A DNA stretch of 49,138 nt, taken from Bacillota bacterium. Lineage in GTDB: Bacteria > Bacillota > Clostridia > Peptostreptococcales > Anaerovoracaceae. Made by a program: the position numbers and the translations under genes. Position 1 is the stretch's first letter; each line of letters opens with the position of its first letter. Below the pieces are notes generated by a model that saw nothing but the letters and a program-made list of their open reading frames with translations, was not told where the DNA came from and did no database searches. The DNA is taken from the NCBI GenBank assembly GCA_030526355.1, contig JAUNDC010000021.1, positions 1 through 49,138 of the forward strand. The letters run 5' to 3'. Shown piece by piece: positions 25,210 to 33,489 of this stretch.

Positions 25210-27006
25210 ATGACCGATGTGAATAAAAAGAAGATGGAATGGGCAGATAGGGTTGTTGCGGAGATTGAAGCAGATAATAGGGAATATGTCAGATACAAGG
25301 AAAGCCGCCCGATAACTGATATCAAGAACATGATAGAAACCAGTGCGGCGCTTTATGCTGATAATACTGCATTTATGCAGAAGGACAGCAGTGACAGTCC
25401 ATACAGGGAAATCAGCTACAGGGAGATGATGGACGATGTGAATGGATTGGGTACGGCGTTGATTGACAAAGGTCTCAAGGGAAAAAGAATAGCGGTTATT
25501 GGGGAGAATTGCTATCAGTGGGCTGTTTCATACCTTGCAGCTGTATGCGGAACCGGGGTAGTGGTTCCTCTTGATAAAGAGCTGAATGAAGAGGAAATCA
25601 GAAATCTGATAATCAAAGCTGATGTAGAGTGTGTGCTTTTTGCAAAAAAATTCAAAGAAATGTTTATACGGATGAAGGCGTCCGGTCAGACTTCTCTGAA
25701 AGTACTGGTCGATTTCAATGCAAAAGCGGAACAGGATGATGTCTATGCCTGGGGTGTGCTAAAAGAAGAAGGAAAAGAACTGATAAAATCAGGAAACAGA
25801 GAATTCCTTGATGCCGAAATTGACCATGATGAAATGAGTATTATACTTTTTACTTCTGGAACTACCGGAGCATCGAAGGGCGTAATGCTGTCGCATAAAA
25901 ATATCGCAGCGGATCTGATGGTGGCGCCTACGGTGCTTAAGGTATATCCGTGGGATATCTTTTTTTCGGTACTGCCTCTGCACCACACCTATGAATGTAC
26001 GGCAGGATTTCTGATGCCTATTTACAAGGGAGCAGCAATCGCATATTGTCAGGGACTTAAGTATATTACTAAAAACCTGGCAGAAGCAAGACCGACCATG
26101 TTTCTGGGAGTGCCTGCAATTTTTGAAAAGCTGTACAGTACTATATGGAAAAATATCAGAAAGCAGGGTAAGGAAAAACTGCTTCGAAGAGCAATCAAGG
26201 TCAATAATATTACAAAAAAAGTCGGTCTGGATCTGGGCAAAAAGCTGTTTAAGCAGATTACGGATGTTTTTGGAGGCAGGATGAGGCTTCTCATCTGCGG
26301 AGGGGCTGCGATAAACCCCGATGTGCTTAACGGACTTCGTGATTTCGGCATTCTGGCGCTTCAGGGATATGGGCTTACTGAATGTGCTCCTCTGGGAGCG
26401 CTCAACCCTGATACTGCTCCAAACGCATCGTCTATAGGCGTTTCATTTCCGGGAACTCCGCTCAAGGTAATGGATGTGAATGAGGAGGGTATTGGAGAGC
26501 TCTGCATCAAGGGCGAAAATGTAATGCTTGGATACTACCAGATGCCGGAGGCGACAGCTGAGGTGATCGATGAAAACGGGTGGTTCCATACAGGAGATCT
26601 CGGGTATATTGATGAAAACGGATATGCATATATTACAGGGCGAAAAAAGAACGTTATCATCACCAAAAACGGTAAGAATGTATATCCTGAAGAAGTAGAA
26701 TACCAGCTTTCAACCATACCGTTTGTTCAGGAGGCCTTTGTCTTCTCTCAGAACAGCAGTGATGATCAGGATACAGTCATTGTTGCATCAGTCAGGATGG
26801 ACAGTGAGCTTCTGGATGAGCTGCTTGGCAGTGATTACTCAGATGAGGATGTGAAAAAACTGATATGGAAAGAGGTAGACAGGCTAAACGACAGTGCACC
26901 TAATTACAGGAAGATAAGGAGAGTTCTTATCAGGAAAAAGGACTTTGTTAAAAATACGTCCAATAAACTCGTGAGGTTTGATGAAGACAACAAGAAGGAG
27001 GTATAG
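25210..27006 (+). CDS. AMP-forming acyl-CoA synthetase family, copy 2
   Basis: A 598-residue paralogue of the preceding enzyme with the same order of motifs: TSGTTGASKGVMLSH, SVLPLHHTYE, QGYGLTECAPLG, TGDLGYIDENG and GRKKNVIITKNGKN, plus the C-terminal KNTSNKLVRF segment carrying the catalytic lysine. It has about 20 extra residues at the N-terminus. Divergence is substantial (residues near the acyl pocket differ), so the two copies probably have different substrates rather than being a recent duplication. GAGGAGG precedes its ATG, 29 bp after copy 1. Confidence 0.88.
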   Translation: MTDVNKKKMEWADRVVAEIEADNREYVRYKESRPITDIKNMIETSAALYADNTAFMQKDSSDSPYREISYREMMDDVNGLGTALIDKGLKGKRIAVIGENCYQWAVSYLAAVCGTGVVVPLDKELNEEEIRNLIIKADVECVLFAKKFKEMFIRMKASGQTSLKVLVDFNAKAEQDDVYAWGVLKEEGKELIKSGNREFLDAEIDHDEMSIILFTSGTTGASKGVMLSHKNIAADLMVAPTVLKVYPWDIFFSVLPLHHTYECTAGFLMPIYKGAAIAYCQGLKYITKNLAEARPTMFLGVPAIFEKLYSTIWKNIRKQGKEKLLRRAIKVNNITKKVGLDLGKKLFKQITDVFGGRMRLLICGGAAINPDVLNGLRDFGILALQGYGLTECAPLGALNPDTAPNASSIGVSFPGTPLKVMDVNEEGIGELCIKGENVMLGYYQMPEATAEVIDENGWFHTGDLGYIDENGYAYITGRKKNVIITKNGKNVYPEEVEYQLSTIPFVQEAFVFSQNSSDDQDTVIVASVRMDSELLDELLGSDYSDEDVKKLIWKEVDRLNDSAPNYRKIRRVLIRKKDFVKNTSNKLVRFDEDNKKEV

Positions 27007-27012
27007 AAGAAA

Positions 27013-28107
27013 ATGATTGAACATAGCAGAAACCCCAAACTTGTTATTGATTTGAGCAAATTGAGATTCAATATTTCCAGAATACAGAGGATGTGTCATG
27101 ATAAAGGTGTTGAAATAGCCGGAGTTATCAAGGGATGCACAGGAATCCCTGAATGCGCGAAGCAGTTTGAGTATGCAGGCTGCAGATTTATAGCATCATC
27201 AAGACTGGAACAGCTGGAGCCATTGAAGGAGTACGGCATACAGACACCTCTCATGATGATAAGAATACCTGCACTTACGGAAGTCCCTGATGTTATCCGT
27301 ATCACAGATATAAGCCTGAACAGTGAAATGGAGGTCCTCGAGGCTCTTAATAAAGAAGCCGGCAGGCAGGATAGAAATCATAAGGTTATTCTGATGGCTG
27401 ATCTGGGTGATCTGCGAGAAGGATTCTGGGATAAGGATGAAATGCTTGAGGCTGCTTTGAAGGTGGAAAACGATATGCATAATCTCACTCTGGCCGGAGT
27501 TGGTACTAATCTGGGGTGCTATGGTGCAATCGCCCCTACACCTGAGAAGCTGCAGGAGCTGGTGGATATTGCCGAGAAAATAGAAAATGAAATTGGAAGG
27601 GAGCTTGAATTTATTTCAGGGGGTGCAACAAGCTCACTGCCAAGAATAATCGAGGATAATATGCCTCCTAGAATAAATATGCTCAGAGTGGGAGAGGGAA
27701 TATTGCTGGCCAAGGATCTTCAGGATCTGTGGGGTTATGATATGAGCTATATGCACAGAGATATATTCACTCTCAGAGCTGAGGTGATCGAGGTTAAGAA
27801 CAAGCCTACGCATCCTGTAGGTGAGATAATGTTCGATGCTTTCGGCAACAAGCCTGAATATGAGGACAGAGGAATCAGGAAGCGTGCACTTCTGGGTCTG
27901 GGTAAGGTGGATTACGCTTTTCCGGAGGATCTTGAACCTAGAATGAAGGGAATAAAGCTTCTCGGGGCATCCAGTGACCATACCATTCTTGATGTTGAAG
28001 ACGCAGAGTATGATGTACATGTGGGCGATATCATTGAGTTCAATCTCAGCTATTCGACGATGGTATATGTTACAAATTCAGGAAATATACAGAAGGTATT
28101 TATATAA
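27013..28107 (+). CDS. Alanine/ornithine racemase family PLP enzyme
   Basis: A 364-residue fold-type III PLP protein similar to the ornithine racemase/YhfX group and distinct from classical Alr. The N-terminus KLVIDLSKLRFNISRI leads into the PLP-lysine region IAGVIKGCTG; MADLGDLREG and GVGTNLGCYGAIAPT, and FISGGATSSLP with PRINMLRVGEG, follow the family pattern of the TIM-barrel and phosphate-binding loop. It closes an operon that holds a MurE-like ligase lacking the DAP signature. A supply of D-ornithine or another D-amino acid for the cell wall, or ornithine catabolism, would both fit. Confidence 0.78.
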   Translation: MIEHSRNPKLVIDLSKLRFNISRIQRMCHDKGVEIAGVIKGCTGIPECAKQFEYAGCRFIASSRLEQLEPLKEYGIQTPLMMIRIPALTEVPDVIRITDISLNSEMEVLEALNKEAGRQDRNHKVILMADLGDLREGFWDKDEMLEAALKVENDMHNLTLAGVGTNLGCYGAIAPTPEKLQELVDIAEKIENEIGRELEFISGGATSSLPRIIEDNMPPRINMLRVGEGILLAKDLQDLWGYDMSYMHRDIFTLRAEVIEVKNKPTHPVGEIMFDAFGNKPEYEDRGIRKRALLGLGKVDYAFPEDLEPRMKGIKLLGASSDHTILDVEDAEYDVHVGDIIEFNLSYSTMVYVTNSGNIQKVFI

Positions 28108-28116
28108 AAATAAAAT

Positions 28117-28164
28117 GTCTCCAGATTGCCGGTGCATTTAAATTCGGTATTTCTGGAGACTTTT
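28117..28164. terminator. Bidirectional terminator ending the operon
   Basis: GTCTCCAGA (28117-28125) pairs with TCTGGAGAC (28152-28160), followed by TTTTCT on the plus strand and a T-rich stretch on the minus strand. It serves the racemase and the convergent HAD gene. Confidence 0.8.
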
Positions 28165-28184
28165 CTGTCATTGTGATATCTGGA

Positions 28185-28823
28185 CTAAAGCAGCTCTTCA
28201 AAGCTTTCTATGTATTTGTCCGCAAGGGATTTGATTTCTTCTCTGTTTTCTTTTTCGCTGTCATCTGCGACGGCTATAACATAGAAGCCGGCTTCTTTTG
28301 CACCTCTGATAGCCAGAATACCGTCTTCAAATACTACTGTTTCATCTTTAGGTGTTCCCAGCAGCTTATGTGCGTTTTCGAATACCTCAGGGTCAGCCTT
28401 ACCGCCTCCTGATTCCTCGCAGGTAACGATGTGAAAGAAGTAGTCTCTGATTCCAAGTCTTGCAAGTATTTCATCGGCAATGGCCTTGTCGGTGGAGGTT
28501 GCGACACACATCTGAATCCCCTTCTGCTTGAATTTTTCCAGAATTATTGGAACATATTCCTTGATGTCAACACTTGCCAGATAGTCTTCGCGGATTATCG
28601 TATTGAAGCCCTTGGCAATCTTTTCCTCGGTAGTGGCGATTCTGTATGTATCCTTGAGATAGCTGCAGAGCTCCGGCAGGGTCATGGCTTTTGTCTTGTC
28701 CCCGAGATCTGGTTCCGGTGTTTTACGTAAAGAAGTTATATATCTGCTGGCAGCGCCGCGCCACATTTCCGCTGAGTTGAGAAGCGTGCCGTCCATATCA
28801 AAAATTGCACCGCTGATTTTCAT
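28185..28823 (-). CDS. HAD-superfamily phosphatase (phosphoglucomutase-like subfamily)
   Basis: A 212-residue haloacid dehalogenase-like hydrolase. Motif I FDMDGTL (nucleophile Asp 9, acid/base Asp 11), motif II Thr in CVATSTDK, motif III Lys in GGGKADPEVF, and motif IV FEDGILAIRGAKEAG are all present, with an alpha-helical cap between I and II. It resembles beta-phosphoglucomutase/phosphatases acting on small phosphate esters; substrate unknown. The frame extends upstream to 28919, but ATG 28823 follows GGAGGC and starts at the usual N-terminus. The GGGK at motif III suits a C1-capped phosphatase. Confidence 0.87.
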   Translation of the reverse strand: MKISGAIFDMDGTLLNSAEMWRGAASRYITSLRKTPEPDLGDKTKAMTLPELCSYLKDTYRIATTEEKIAKGFNTIIREDYLASVDIKEYVPIILEKFKQKGIQMCVATSTDKAIADEILARLGIRDYFFHIVTCEESGGGKADPEVFENAHKLLGTPKDETVVFEDGILAIRGAKEAGFYVIAVADDSEKENREEIKSLADKYIESFEELL

Positions 28824-28912
28824 AATTACAGCCTCCTTGTATATAATAGTATATGCATATTTACAATACCATCGGAGACGGTAAATGTCAATAATGCAAA
28901 GGCTCGGAAACA

Positions 28913-28941
28913 TTGACAAGCGGGCGGTTTTAAAGTATAAT
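28913..28941 (+). promoter_or_regulatory. Consensus promoter of greA-lysK
   Basis: TTGACA (28913-28918), 17 nt, TATAAT (28936-28941): a perfect vegetative promoter, 40 bp upstream of greA. Confidence 0.85.
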
Positions 28942-28980
28942 TATTCGATACGACAACTGGTCGAAAGGAGATTTACGAAC

Positions 28981-29466
28981 ATGAGTGAAAATATGAATGA
29001 TGAAATATTGTTGACCAAGGAGGGCTATGATAAAATCGTAGCGGAACATGAAGAACTAGTATCTGTGAGAAGAGCAGAGGTTGCAGAGAGAATCAAGGAA
29101 GCTATCTCGTATGGTGACATCTCCGAAAACGCAGAATATGATTCAGCAAAGAACGAACAGGCTGAACTTGAAGAGAAGATTCATAAACTGGAGACAATGA
29201 TTCGTAAAGCTAAAATCGTTCAGGATGAGGATGTTAAAGGGGATGTCGTAAATGTAGGTCTTAAGGTCAGAGTCAAGGATCTTGATGCAGGAATAGAAGA
29301 GGAATTTGCTATCGTGGGAGCGACGGAGTCAGATCCGTTCAATGGCAAGATTTCCAATGAATCTTCCGTTGGCAAATCTCTGATAGGACATAGGAAGGGC
29401 GATAAAGTAATCGTTGAAATTCCTGATGGGATAATAAATTATGAAATAATCGAGATAATCAAGTAG
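28981..29466 (+). CDS. greA: Transcription elongation factor GreA
   Basis: A 161-residue GreA that enters the RNA polymerase secondary channel and stimulates cleavage of backtracked RNA. The N-terminal coiled coil carries the tip with acidic residues in AISYGDISENAEYDSAK, and the C-terminal FKBP-like domain contains PFNGKISNESSVGKSLIGHRKGD. The upstream frame extends to 28885, but ATG 28981 has AAAGGAG at the proper distance and gives the standard length. It is followed 28 bp later by the lysyl-tRNA synthetase, the common Firmicute greA-lysS arrangement. Confidence 0.96.
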   Translation: MSENMNDEILLTKEGYDKIVAEHEELVSVRRAEVAERIKEAISYGDISENAEYDSAKNEQAELEEKIHKLETMIRKAKIVQDEDVKGDVVNVGLKVRVKDLDAGIEEEFAIVGATESDPFNGKISNESSVGKSLIGHRKGDKVIVEIPDGIINYEIIEIIK

Positions 29467-29494
29467 TAGAAGTAGAAGAGAGAGGTGTTTTTTT

Positions 29495-31516
29495 ATGCAT
29501 TGGGCGGAAAAAATAGCAGACCGCATAATCAAGAAAAATCCGGATAAGGAGGAATATGTCTGCGCTGCCGGGATAAGTCCTTCAGGCTCTATCCACATCG
29601 GTAACTTCAGAGATATTGCAACAAGTCTTTTTGTTGCCAAGGCGCTTGTCAAGAAAGGCAAGAAGGCAAGACTTTTGTTTTCATGGGATGAGTATGACAG
29701 ATTCAGGAAGGTGCCTGCCAATGTCAAGGCTGTTGATCCGGAGAACAAAATGGAACAGTATATAGGCAGACCTTATACTGACGTACCTAACCCGTTTGAT
29801 ACAGAGCATGAAAACTATGCTAAATATTTTGAAGCGGAATTCATGGAATCCATCAAGAAATTCGGTATCGAGATGGACTACAAATATCAGACAGAAATGT
29901 ATACATCCGGCAAATACAAGGATGATATCATTGAAGCCATTAAGAAGAGAAAAGAAATATTTGATATACTGGACAGCTTCCGTACTCAGGATGCAGAGGA
30001 AGGTGAAAGGGATGCATATTTCCCTGTAAGCATTTTCTGCCCTGAATGCGGCAAGGATACTACCAAGATTGTATCGATTTCTGATGACTGCACTGTTGCG
30101 GAATACGAATGCGAGTGCGGCCACAAGGGTACGTTCAACTTTACAACAGACTTCAACTGCAAGCTGGCTTGGAAGGTTGACTGGCCGATGAGATGGAGAT
30201 ACGAAGGGGTAGACTTCGAACCGGGCGGCAAGGATCATGCGAGTCCGGGAGGTAGCTATGAGACAAGCAGTGTTATCTGCAGGAAGATATTCAACTGCGA
30301 ACCTCCAATGTTCCAGGGTTATGAGTTTATCGGAATTAAGGGATCAACAGGTAAGATGTCAGGTTCTTCAGGTCTGAATCTTACCCCGGAAACGTTACTG
30401 AAGATATATGAGCCTGAAATTATCTTATGGCTCTATTCCAAGACTGATCCTAAGAAGGCATTTGACTTCTGCTTCGATGACGGTATTCTTCGCCAGTACT
30501 TTGAGTTTGACAAGATGTACAATGCATATATGGACGGAACAGCTAATGAACACAACCGCTCTGTTATTGAATACAGTCTGGTGGAGGGACATACTATCAA
30601 GACTGTACCTATGAGCCTTCTCGTTCAGCTGGGATCCATAGTAGACTTCAATGTTCCAATGATGGAAACTGTATTTGAAAAAATAGGAACTCCATACAAA
30701 TATGAAGACTTTGATACAAGACTTGAACTGGCTAAATACTGGCTGTACCAGTGCGCTCCGGAAACAGCCAACAAGCTGAGAGGCTGGAGAGACTGGGAAT
30801 TTTACAATACTTTCACTGAGGAAGAAAAGAAAGAAATAGCCTTACTTTATGATTTCATCAAAGAAGGTGACTATGATTTGGATTCACTCAATACTAAGCT
30901 TTATGATATTCCTAAGGAAGTTTTCGGAGCTGATATTGAAAACCTCAAACAGGTGCAGGGTGAGTTCTTCAAGAAGGTGTACAAGCTTCTTATCAGCAAG
31001 GAAAGAGGTCCTCGTCTCTACCTGTTCCTCTATGCTATAGATAAAGAGCGTTTCATGCATCTGCTGGACTTCAGCTTCCCTAAGACTGAAGAGGAGGAAG
31101 CTCTTGAAAAAGCTGCTCTTGAAGCGGAGAAGGAGCCTGAAATTGTGAAGGTATATGGTGAGCCGGATGAGGTGAAGCCAATCGTTGAACCGGAAATTAC
31201 AACCGATCAGTTCTTCGCTATGGATCTCAGAGTCTGCAAGATACTGAAATGTCAGGAAATCAGAAAGGCGCACAGTAACTATAAGCTGACATTGTTTGAC
31301 GGCATCAAGGAGAGAGTCATTGTGTCAAGCATCAAGAATGATTACAAGCCTGAGGAACTGGAGGGCAAAAAGATTATAGTTGTTGCCAATCTGGCTCCTG
31401 CAAGACTTACAGGTGTTACCAGCGAAGGCATGCTTCTGGCCGGAACCAACAATGCATGCGGTTGTCAGGTAATCTTCGTTGATGATATTGTGCCTGAAGG
31501 AACAAGAATCTGCTAA
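29495..31516 (+). CDS. lysK: Class I lysyl-tRNA synthetase with C-terminal tRNA-binding domain
   Basis: A 673-residue synthetase charging tRNA-Lys. The catalytic fold is class I, not the usual bacterial class II: it has HIGN (residues 34-37, HIGH motif) preceded by PSGSI, a zinc ribbon (CPECGKD and CECGHKG) and KMSGS (about 287-291, KMSKS motif). After the helical anticodon-binding part comes a charged linker and, from about residue 568, an OB-fold of the Trbp111/EMAP-II type seen at the end of MetRS (DLRVCKILKCQEI, ANLAPARLTGVTSEGMLLAG). This extra domain is absent from archaeal class I enzymes of about 530 residues. Confidence 0.92.
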   Translation: MHWAEKIADRIIKKNPDKEEYVCAAGISPSGSIHIGNFRDIATSLFVAKALVKKGKKARLLFSWDEYDRFRKVPANVKAVDPENKMEQYIGRPYTDVPNPFDTEHENYAKYFEAEFMESIKKFGIEMDYKYQTEMYTSGKYKDDIIEAIKKRKEIFDILDSFRTQDAEEGERDAYFPVSIFCPECGKDTTKIVSISDDCTVAEYECECGHKGTFNFTTDFNCKLAWKVDWPMRWRYEGVDFEPGGKDHASPGGSYETSSVICRKIFNCEPPMFQGYEFIGIKGSTGKMSGSSGLNLTPETLLKIYEPEIILWLYSKTDPKKAFDFCFDDGILRQYFEFDKMYNAYMDGTANEHNRSVIEYSLVEGHTIKTVPMSLLVQLGSIVDFNVPMMETVFEKIGTPYKYEDFDTRLELAKYWLYQCAPETANKLRGWRDWEFYNTFTEEEKKEIALLYDFIKEGDYDLDSLNTKLYDIPKEVFGADIENLKQVQGEFFKKVYKLLISKERGPRLYLFLYAIDKERFMHLLDFSFPKTEEEEALEKAALEAEKEPEIVKVYGEPDEVKPIVEPEITTDQFFAMDLRVCKILKCQEIRKAHSNYKLTLFDGIKERVIVSSIKNDYKPEELEGKKIIVVANLAPARLTGVTSEGMLLAGTNNACGCQVIFVDDIVPEGTRIC

Positions 31517-31554
31517 CGATAATATTTATAAAATTCTGATTTATCTGTAATGGG

Positions 31555-31583
31555 TTGACAAAGAGTATTGAATATGATACCTT
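31555..31583 (+). promoter_or_regulatory. Candidate promoter of the B12-controlled operon
   Basis: A perfect TTGACA (31555-31560) is followed after 17 nt by TACCTT (31578-31583), a weak -10 box. It lies about 20 nt before the riboswitch. Confidence 0.5.
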
Positions 31584-31602
31584 GTAGTTACAATTTAATG
31601 CA

Positions 31603-31775
31603 TCCATGTTCTGCAGCATATGTTGCAGCTAAGAGGGAATCCGGTGTGAATCCGGAGCGGACCCGCCACTGTAAGTCAGGAGCTCACGATTAAGTCGCTA
31701 AGACAGCCACTGAGAATTCGGGAAGGTGATTGTGAGTGTTGAGAGATAAGTCAGGAGACCTGCATGAGATGATGT
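31603..31775 (+). promoter_or_regulatory. Cobalamin riboswitch
   Basis: The conserved core is clear: GGGAATCCGGTGTGAATCC, then GCGGACCCGCCACTGTAA, and the B12 box AAGTCAGGAGACCTGCAT at about 31748-31765. It binds adenosylcobalamin or a related form and lowers expression when B12 is plentiful. It stands 210 bp before a DUF4430 lipoprotein gene and is followed by a strong terminator, so control is probably by premature termination. Boundaries are approximate. Confidence 0.93.
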
Positions 31776-31824
31776 CAATCCACGGGAGCCTGGTTATTGA
31801 CGATAGAGATTTGTTCAGAAATAC

Positions 31825-31857
31825 GGACTGTACATGTTAAGTGTACAGTCCTTTTTG
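31825..31857 (+). terminator. Riboswitch-linked terminator
   Basis: GGACTGTACAT (31825-31835) pairs with GTGTACAGTCC (31841-31851) over a 5-nt loop, followed by TTTTT. It is placed to cut transcription before the operon when cobalamin is bound. I did not resolve the alternative antiterminator fold. Confidence 0.82.
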
Positions 31858-31985
31858 CATTAATACGCCTTTTCATCCGCAGGGCAGGTATATAAAAGTG
31901 TCAAGAGTATTTATATATCTTCCCTGCTCCTTTTTTAGAAATAGATTAAGACGGTAAACCTGATAAGATACAAAGGAGAAATAAT

Positions 31986-32591
31986 ATGCATAGGAGAAAA
32001 AATAACAGATTATTACCGGTGATAATAGTGGCTATTATTGCGGTATTTACTTCATTTACAATAATATCATGCAGCAGTGGTGACAAGACGGCTGATAAAG
32101 ATGCTGCAGCGACAACGACTGCCTCGGAACAAACAATTGATAAGAAAACAGAGGAAAAGAAAGACGAATCCTCTGAAAAAGAAGAAACCACAAAAGAAAG
32201 CACTGTCAAGGCAACTTCAGTTAAAAGTAATGAAGGTACGAAAAAAGCTTCGAAAACGAGTAAAAACTCAACAAAAGCTACGACAAAACCAACTCAGGCA
32301 ACAAGTGTATGCTATATAAGTATAGAAGGCTATTGCAGCAGTAAGCAAGTGAATATGCAGAGCGGTGATACAGTATATGACATTCTGAAGCGTTCAGGGG
32401 CTAATGTAAGTGCCAGAAGCACAGGGTATGGAATATATGTGGAGGGAATCAACGGCAGATTTGAATTTGCTGAAGGATCGACCAGCGGATGGATGTATTA
32501 CGTCAATGGCAGTGCACCGAATAAAAGCTGCGGTGAATACAAGGTAAGCAGCGGCGATAAGATAACCTGGGATTATGTAAGTGAGTTATAG
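31986..32591 (+). CDS. DUF4430 (transcobalamin-like) lipoprotein
   Basis: A 201-residue membrane-anchored surface protein. A basic N-terminus and hydrophobic helix end at a lipobox (TIISC, Cys about residue 31), so it should be lipidated and held outside the membrane. Residues 35-105 are a Lys/Glu/Thr/Ser linker, and residues about 108-201 match DUF4430, a domain related to the beta domain of human intrinsic factor and transcobalamin (GDTVYDILKRSG, STSGWMYYVNG). It follows a cobalamin riboswitch and precedes an ECF transporter, so it probably captures B12 and passes it on. Ribosome site AAAGGAG. Confidence 0.87.
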   Translation: MHRRKNNRLLPVIIVAIIAVFTSFTIISCSSGDKTADKDAAATTTASEQTIDKKTEEKKDESSEKEETTKESTVKATSVKSNEGTKKASKTSKNSTKATTKPTQATSVCYISIEGYCSSKQVNMQSGDTVYDILKRSGANVSARSTGYGIYVEGINGRFEFAEGSTSGWMYYVNGSAPNKSCGEYKVSSGDKITWDYVSEL

Positions 32592-32601
32592 GGAGAGATA
32601 A

Positions 32602-33489
32602 ATGAGAAGTGTATTCAGTACATACCATCCTGTAATTAATTTTGGATTTTTCTGTGCTGTCATAGGTATAGGGATTTTTGTACGGCATCCGGTATTTCTG
32701 ACCATAGGGTTTGTGGCAGCCCTTATTTATGCACTCATGCTTGGCGGAAAGGGAACGTTGAAGTTCAGTGTATGCTTTGTTCTGCCTATGATTCTGGTTT
32801 TTACAATAGTGAATCCTATGGTAAACCATAGAGGTGAGACTGTACTGTTCTATACGAAATACAGTCAGATAACCATGGAATCGACAGTTTATGGATTACT
32901 GTCAGGATTCATGTTGGCTGCCGTGCTTTTATGGTTTTCATGCTATAACAGGATTATGACGAGCGATAAATTCGTATATATTTTCGGCAGGATAATGCCG
33001 GCTGTATCGTTGATTTTTTCTATGGTAATGAGGTTTGTACCGAATTTCAAGATGCAGATTGTCAAGATATCAAATGCTCAGAAATGTATAGGTCGTGATA
33101 TTTCCAGCGGCAGCAGGCTTCAAAGAGCCAGACATGGTGTGAAAATACTTTCAATAATGCTGACATGGGCTCTGGAAAATGCCATTGATTCGGCAGATTC
33201 CATGAGATCCAGAGGGTACGGGCTGAAAGACAGAAGTACATTTTCCATATACAGATTTGATACGAGAGACAAAATTGCAGCTGGATTACTATCTATGATG
33301 ACAGCTGTTGTGGTTTTTGGAGCTGCAGCAGGCAGATGTTCAGTTGAATTTTACCCATCTATTGTTATGGCAGACTTTGATTGTATGACGACAATAATCT
33401 GTGCAGCATATATGGTCTTATGCTTTTTCCCTATAGCCGTGGAAGTGAAGGAGGTGGCAGTTTGGAAATATTCTCAGTCAAAAATCTGA
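32602..33489 (+). CDS. ecfT: ECF transporter T component (EcfT)
   Basis: A 295-residue membrane scaffold that couples ATPase movement to the substrate-binding S component in energy-coupling factor importers. It has several N-terminal helices and the coupling helices with the two Ala-Arg-Gly-type motifs, of which the second is clear (ADSMRSRGYGLKDRS). It starts 10 bp after the lipoprotein gene with GGGAGAG. Its last codons overlap the start of the ATPase fusion by 28 bp, so translation is coupled. Confidence 0.88.
   Translation: MRSVFSTYHPVINFGFFCAVIGIGIFVRHPVFLTIGFVAALIYALMLGGKGTLKFSVCFVLPMILVFTIVNPMVNHRGETVLFYTKYSQITMESTVYGLLSGFMLAAVLLWFSCYNRIMTSDKFVYIFGRIMPAVSLIFSMVMRFVPNFKMQIVKISNAQKCIGRDISSGSRLQRARHGVKILSIMLTWALENAIDSADSMRSRGYGLKDRSTFSIYRFDTRDKIAAGLLSMMTAVVVFGAAAGRCSVEFYPSIVMADFDCMTTIICAAYMVLCFFPIAVEVKEVAVWKYSQSKI

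Noticed and set aside
29681..30238. Minus-strand open frame of 185 codons
   Set aside because: It is antisense to the class I LysRS catalytic domain, with no supporting signals.
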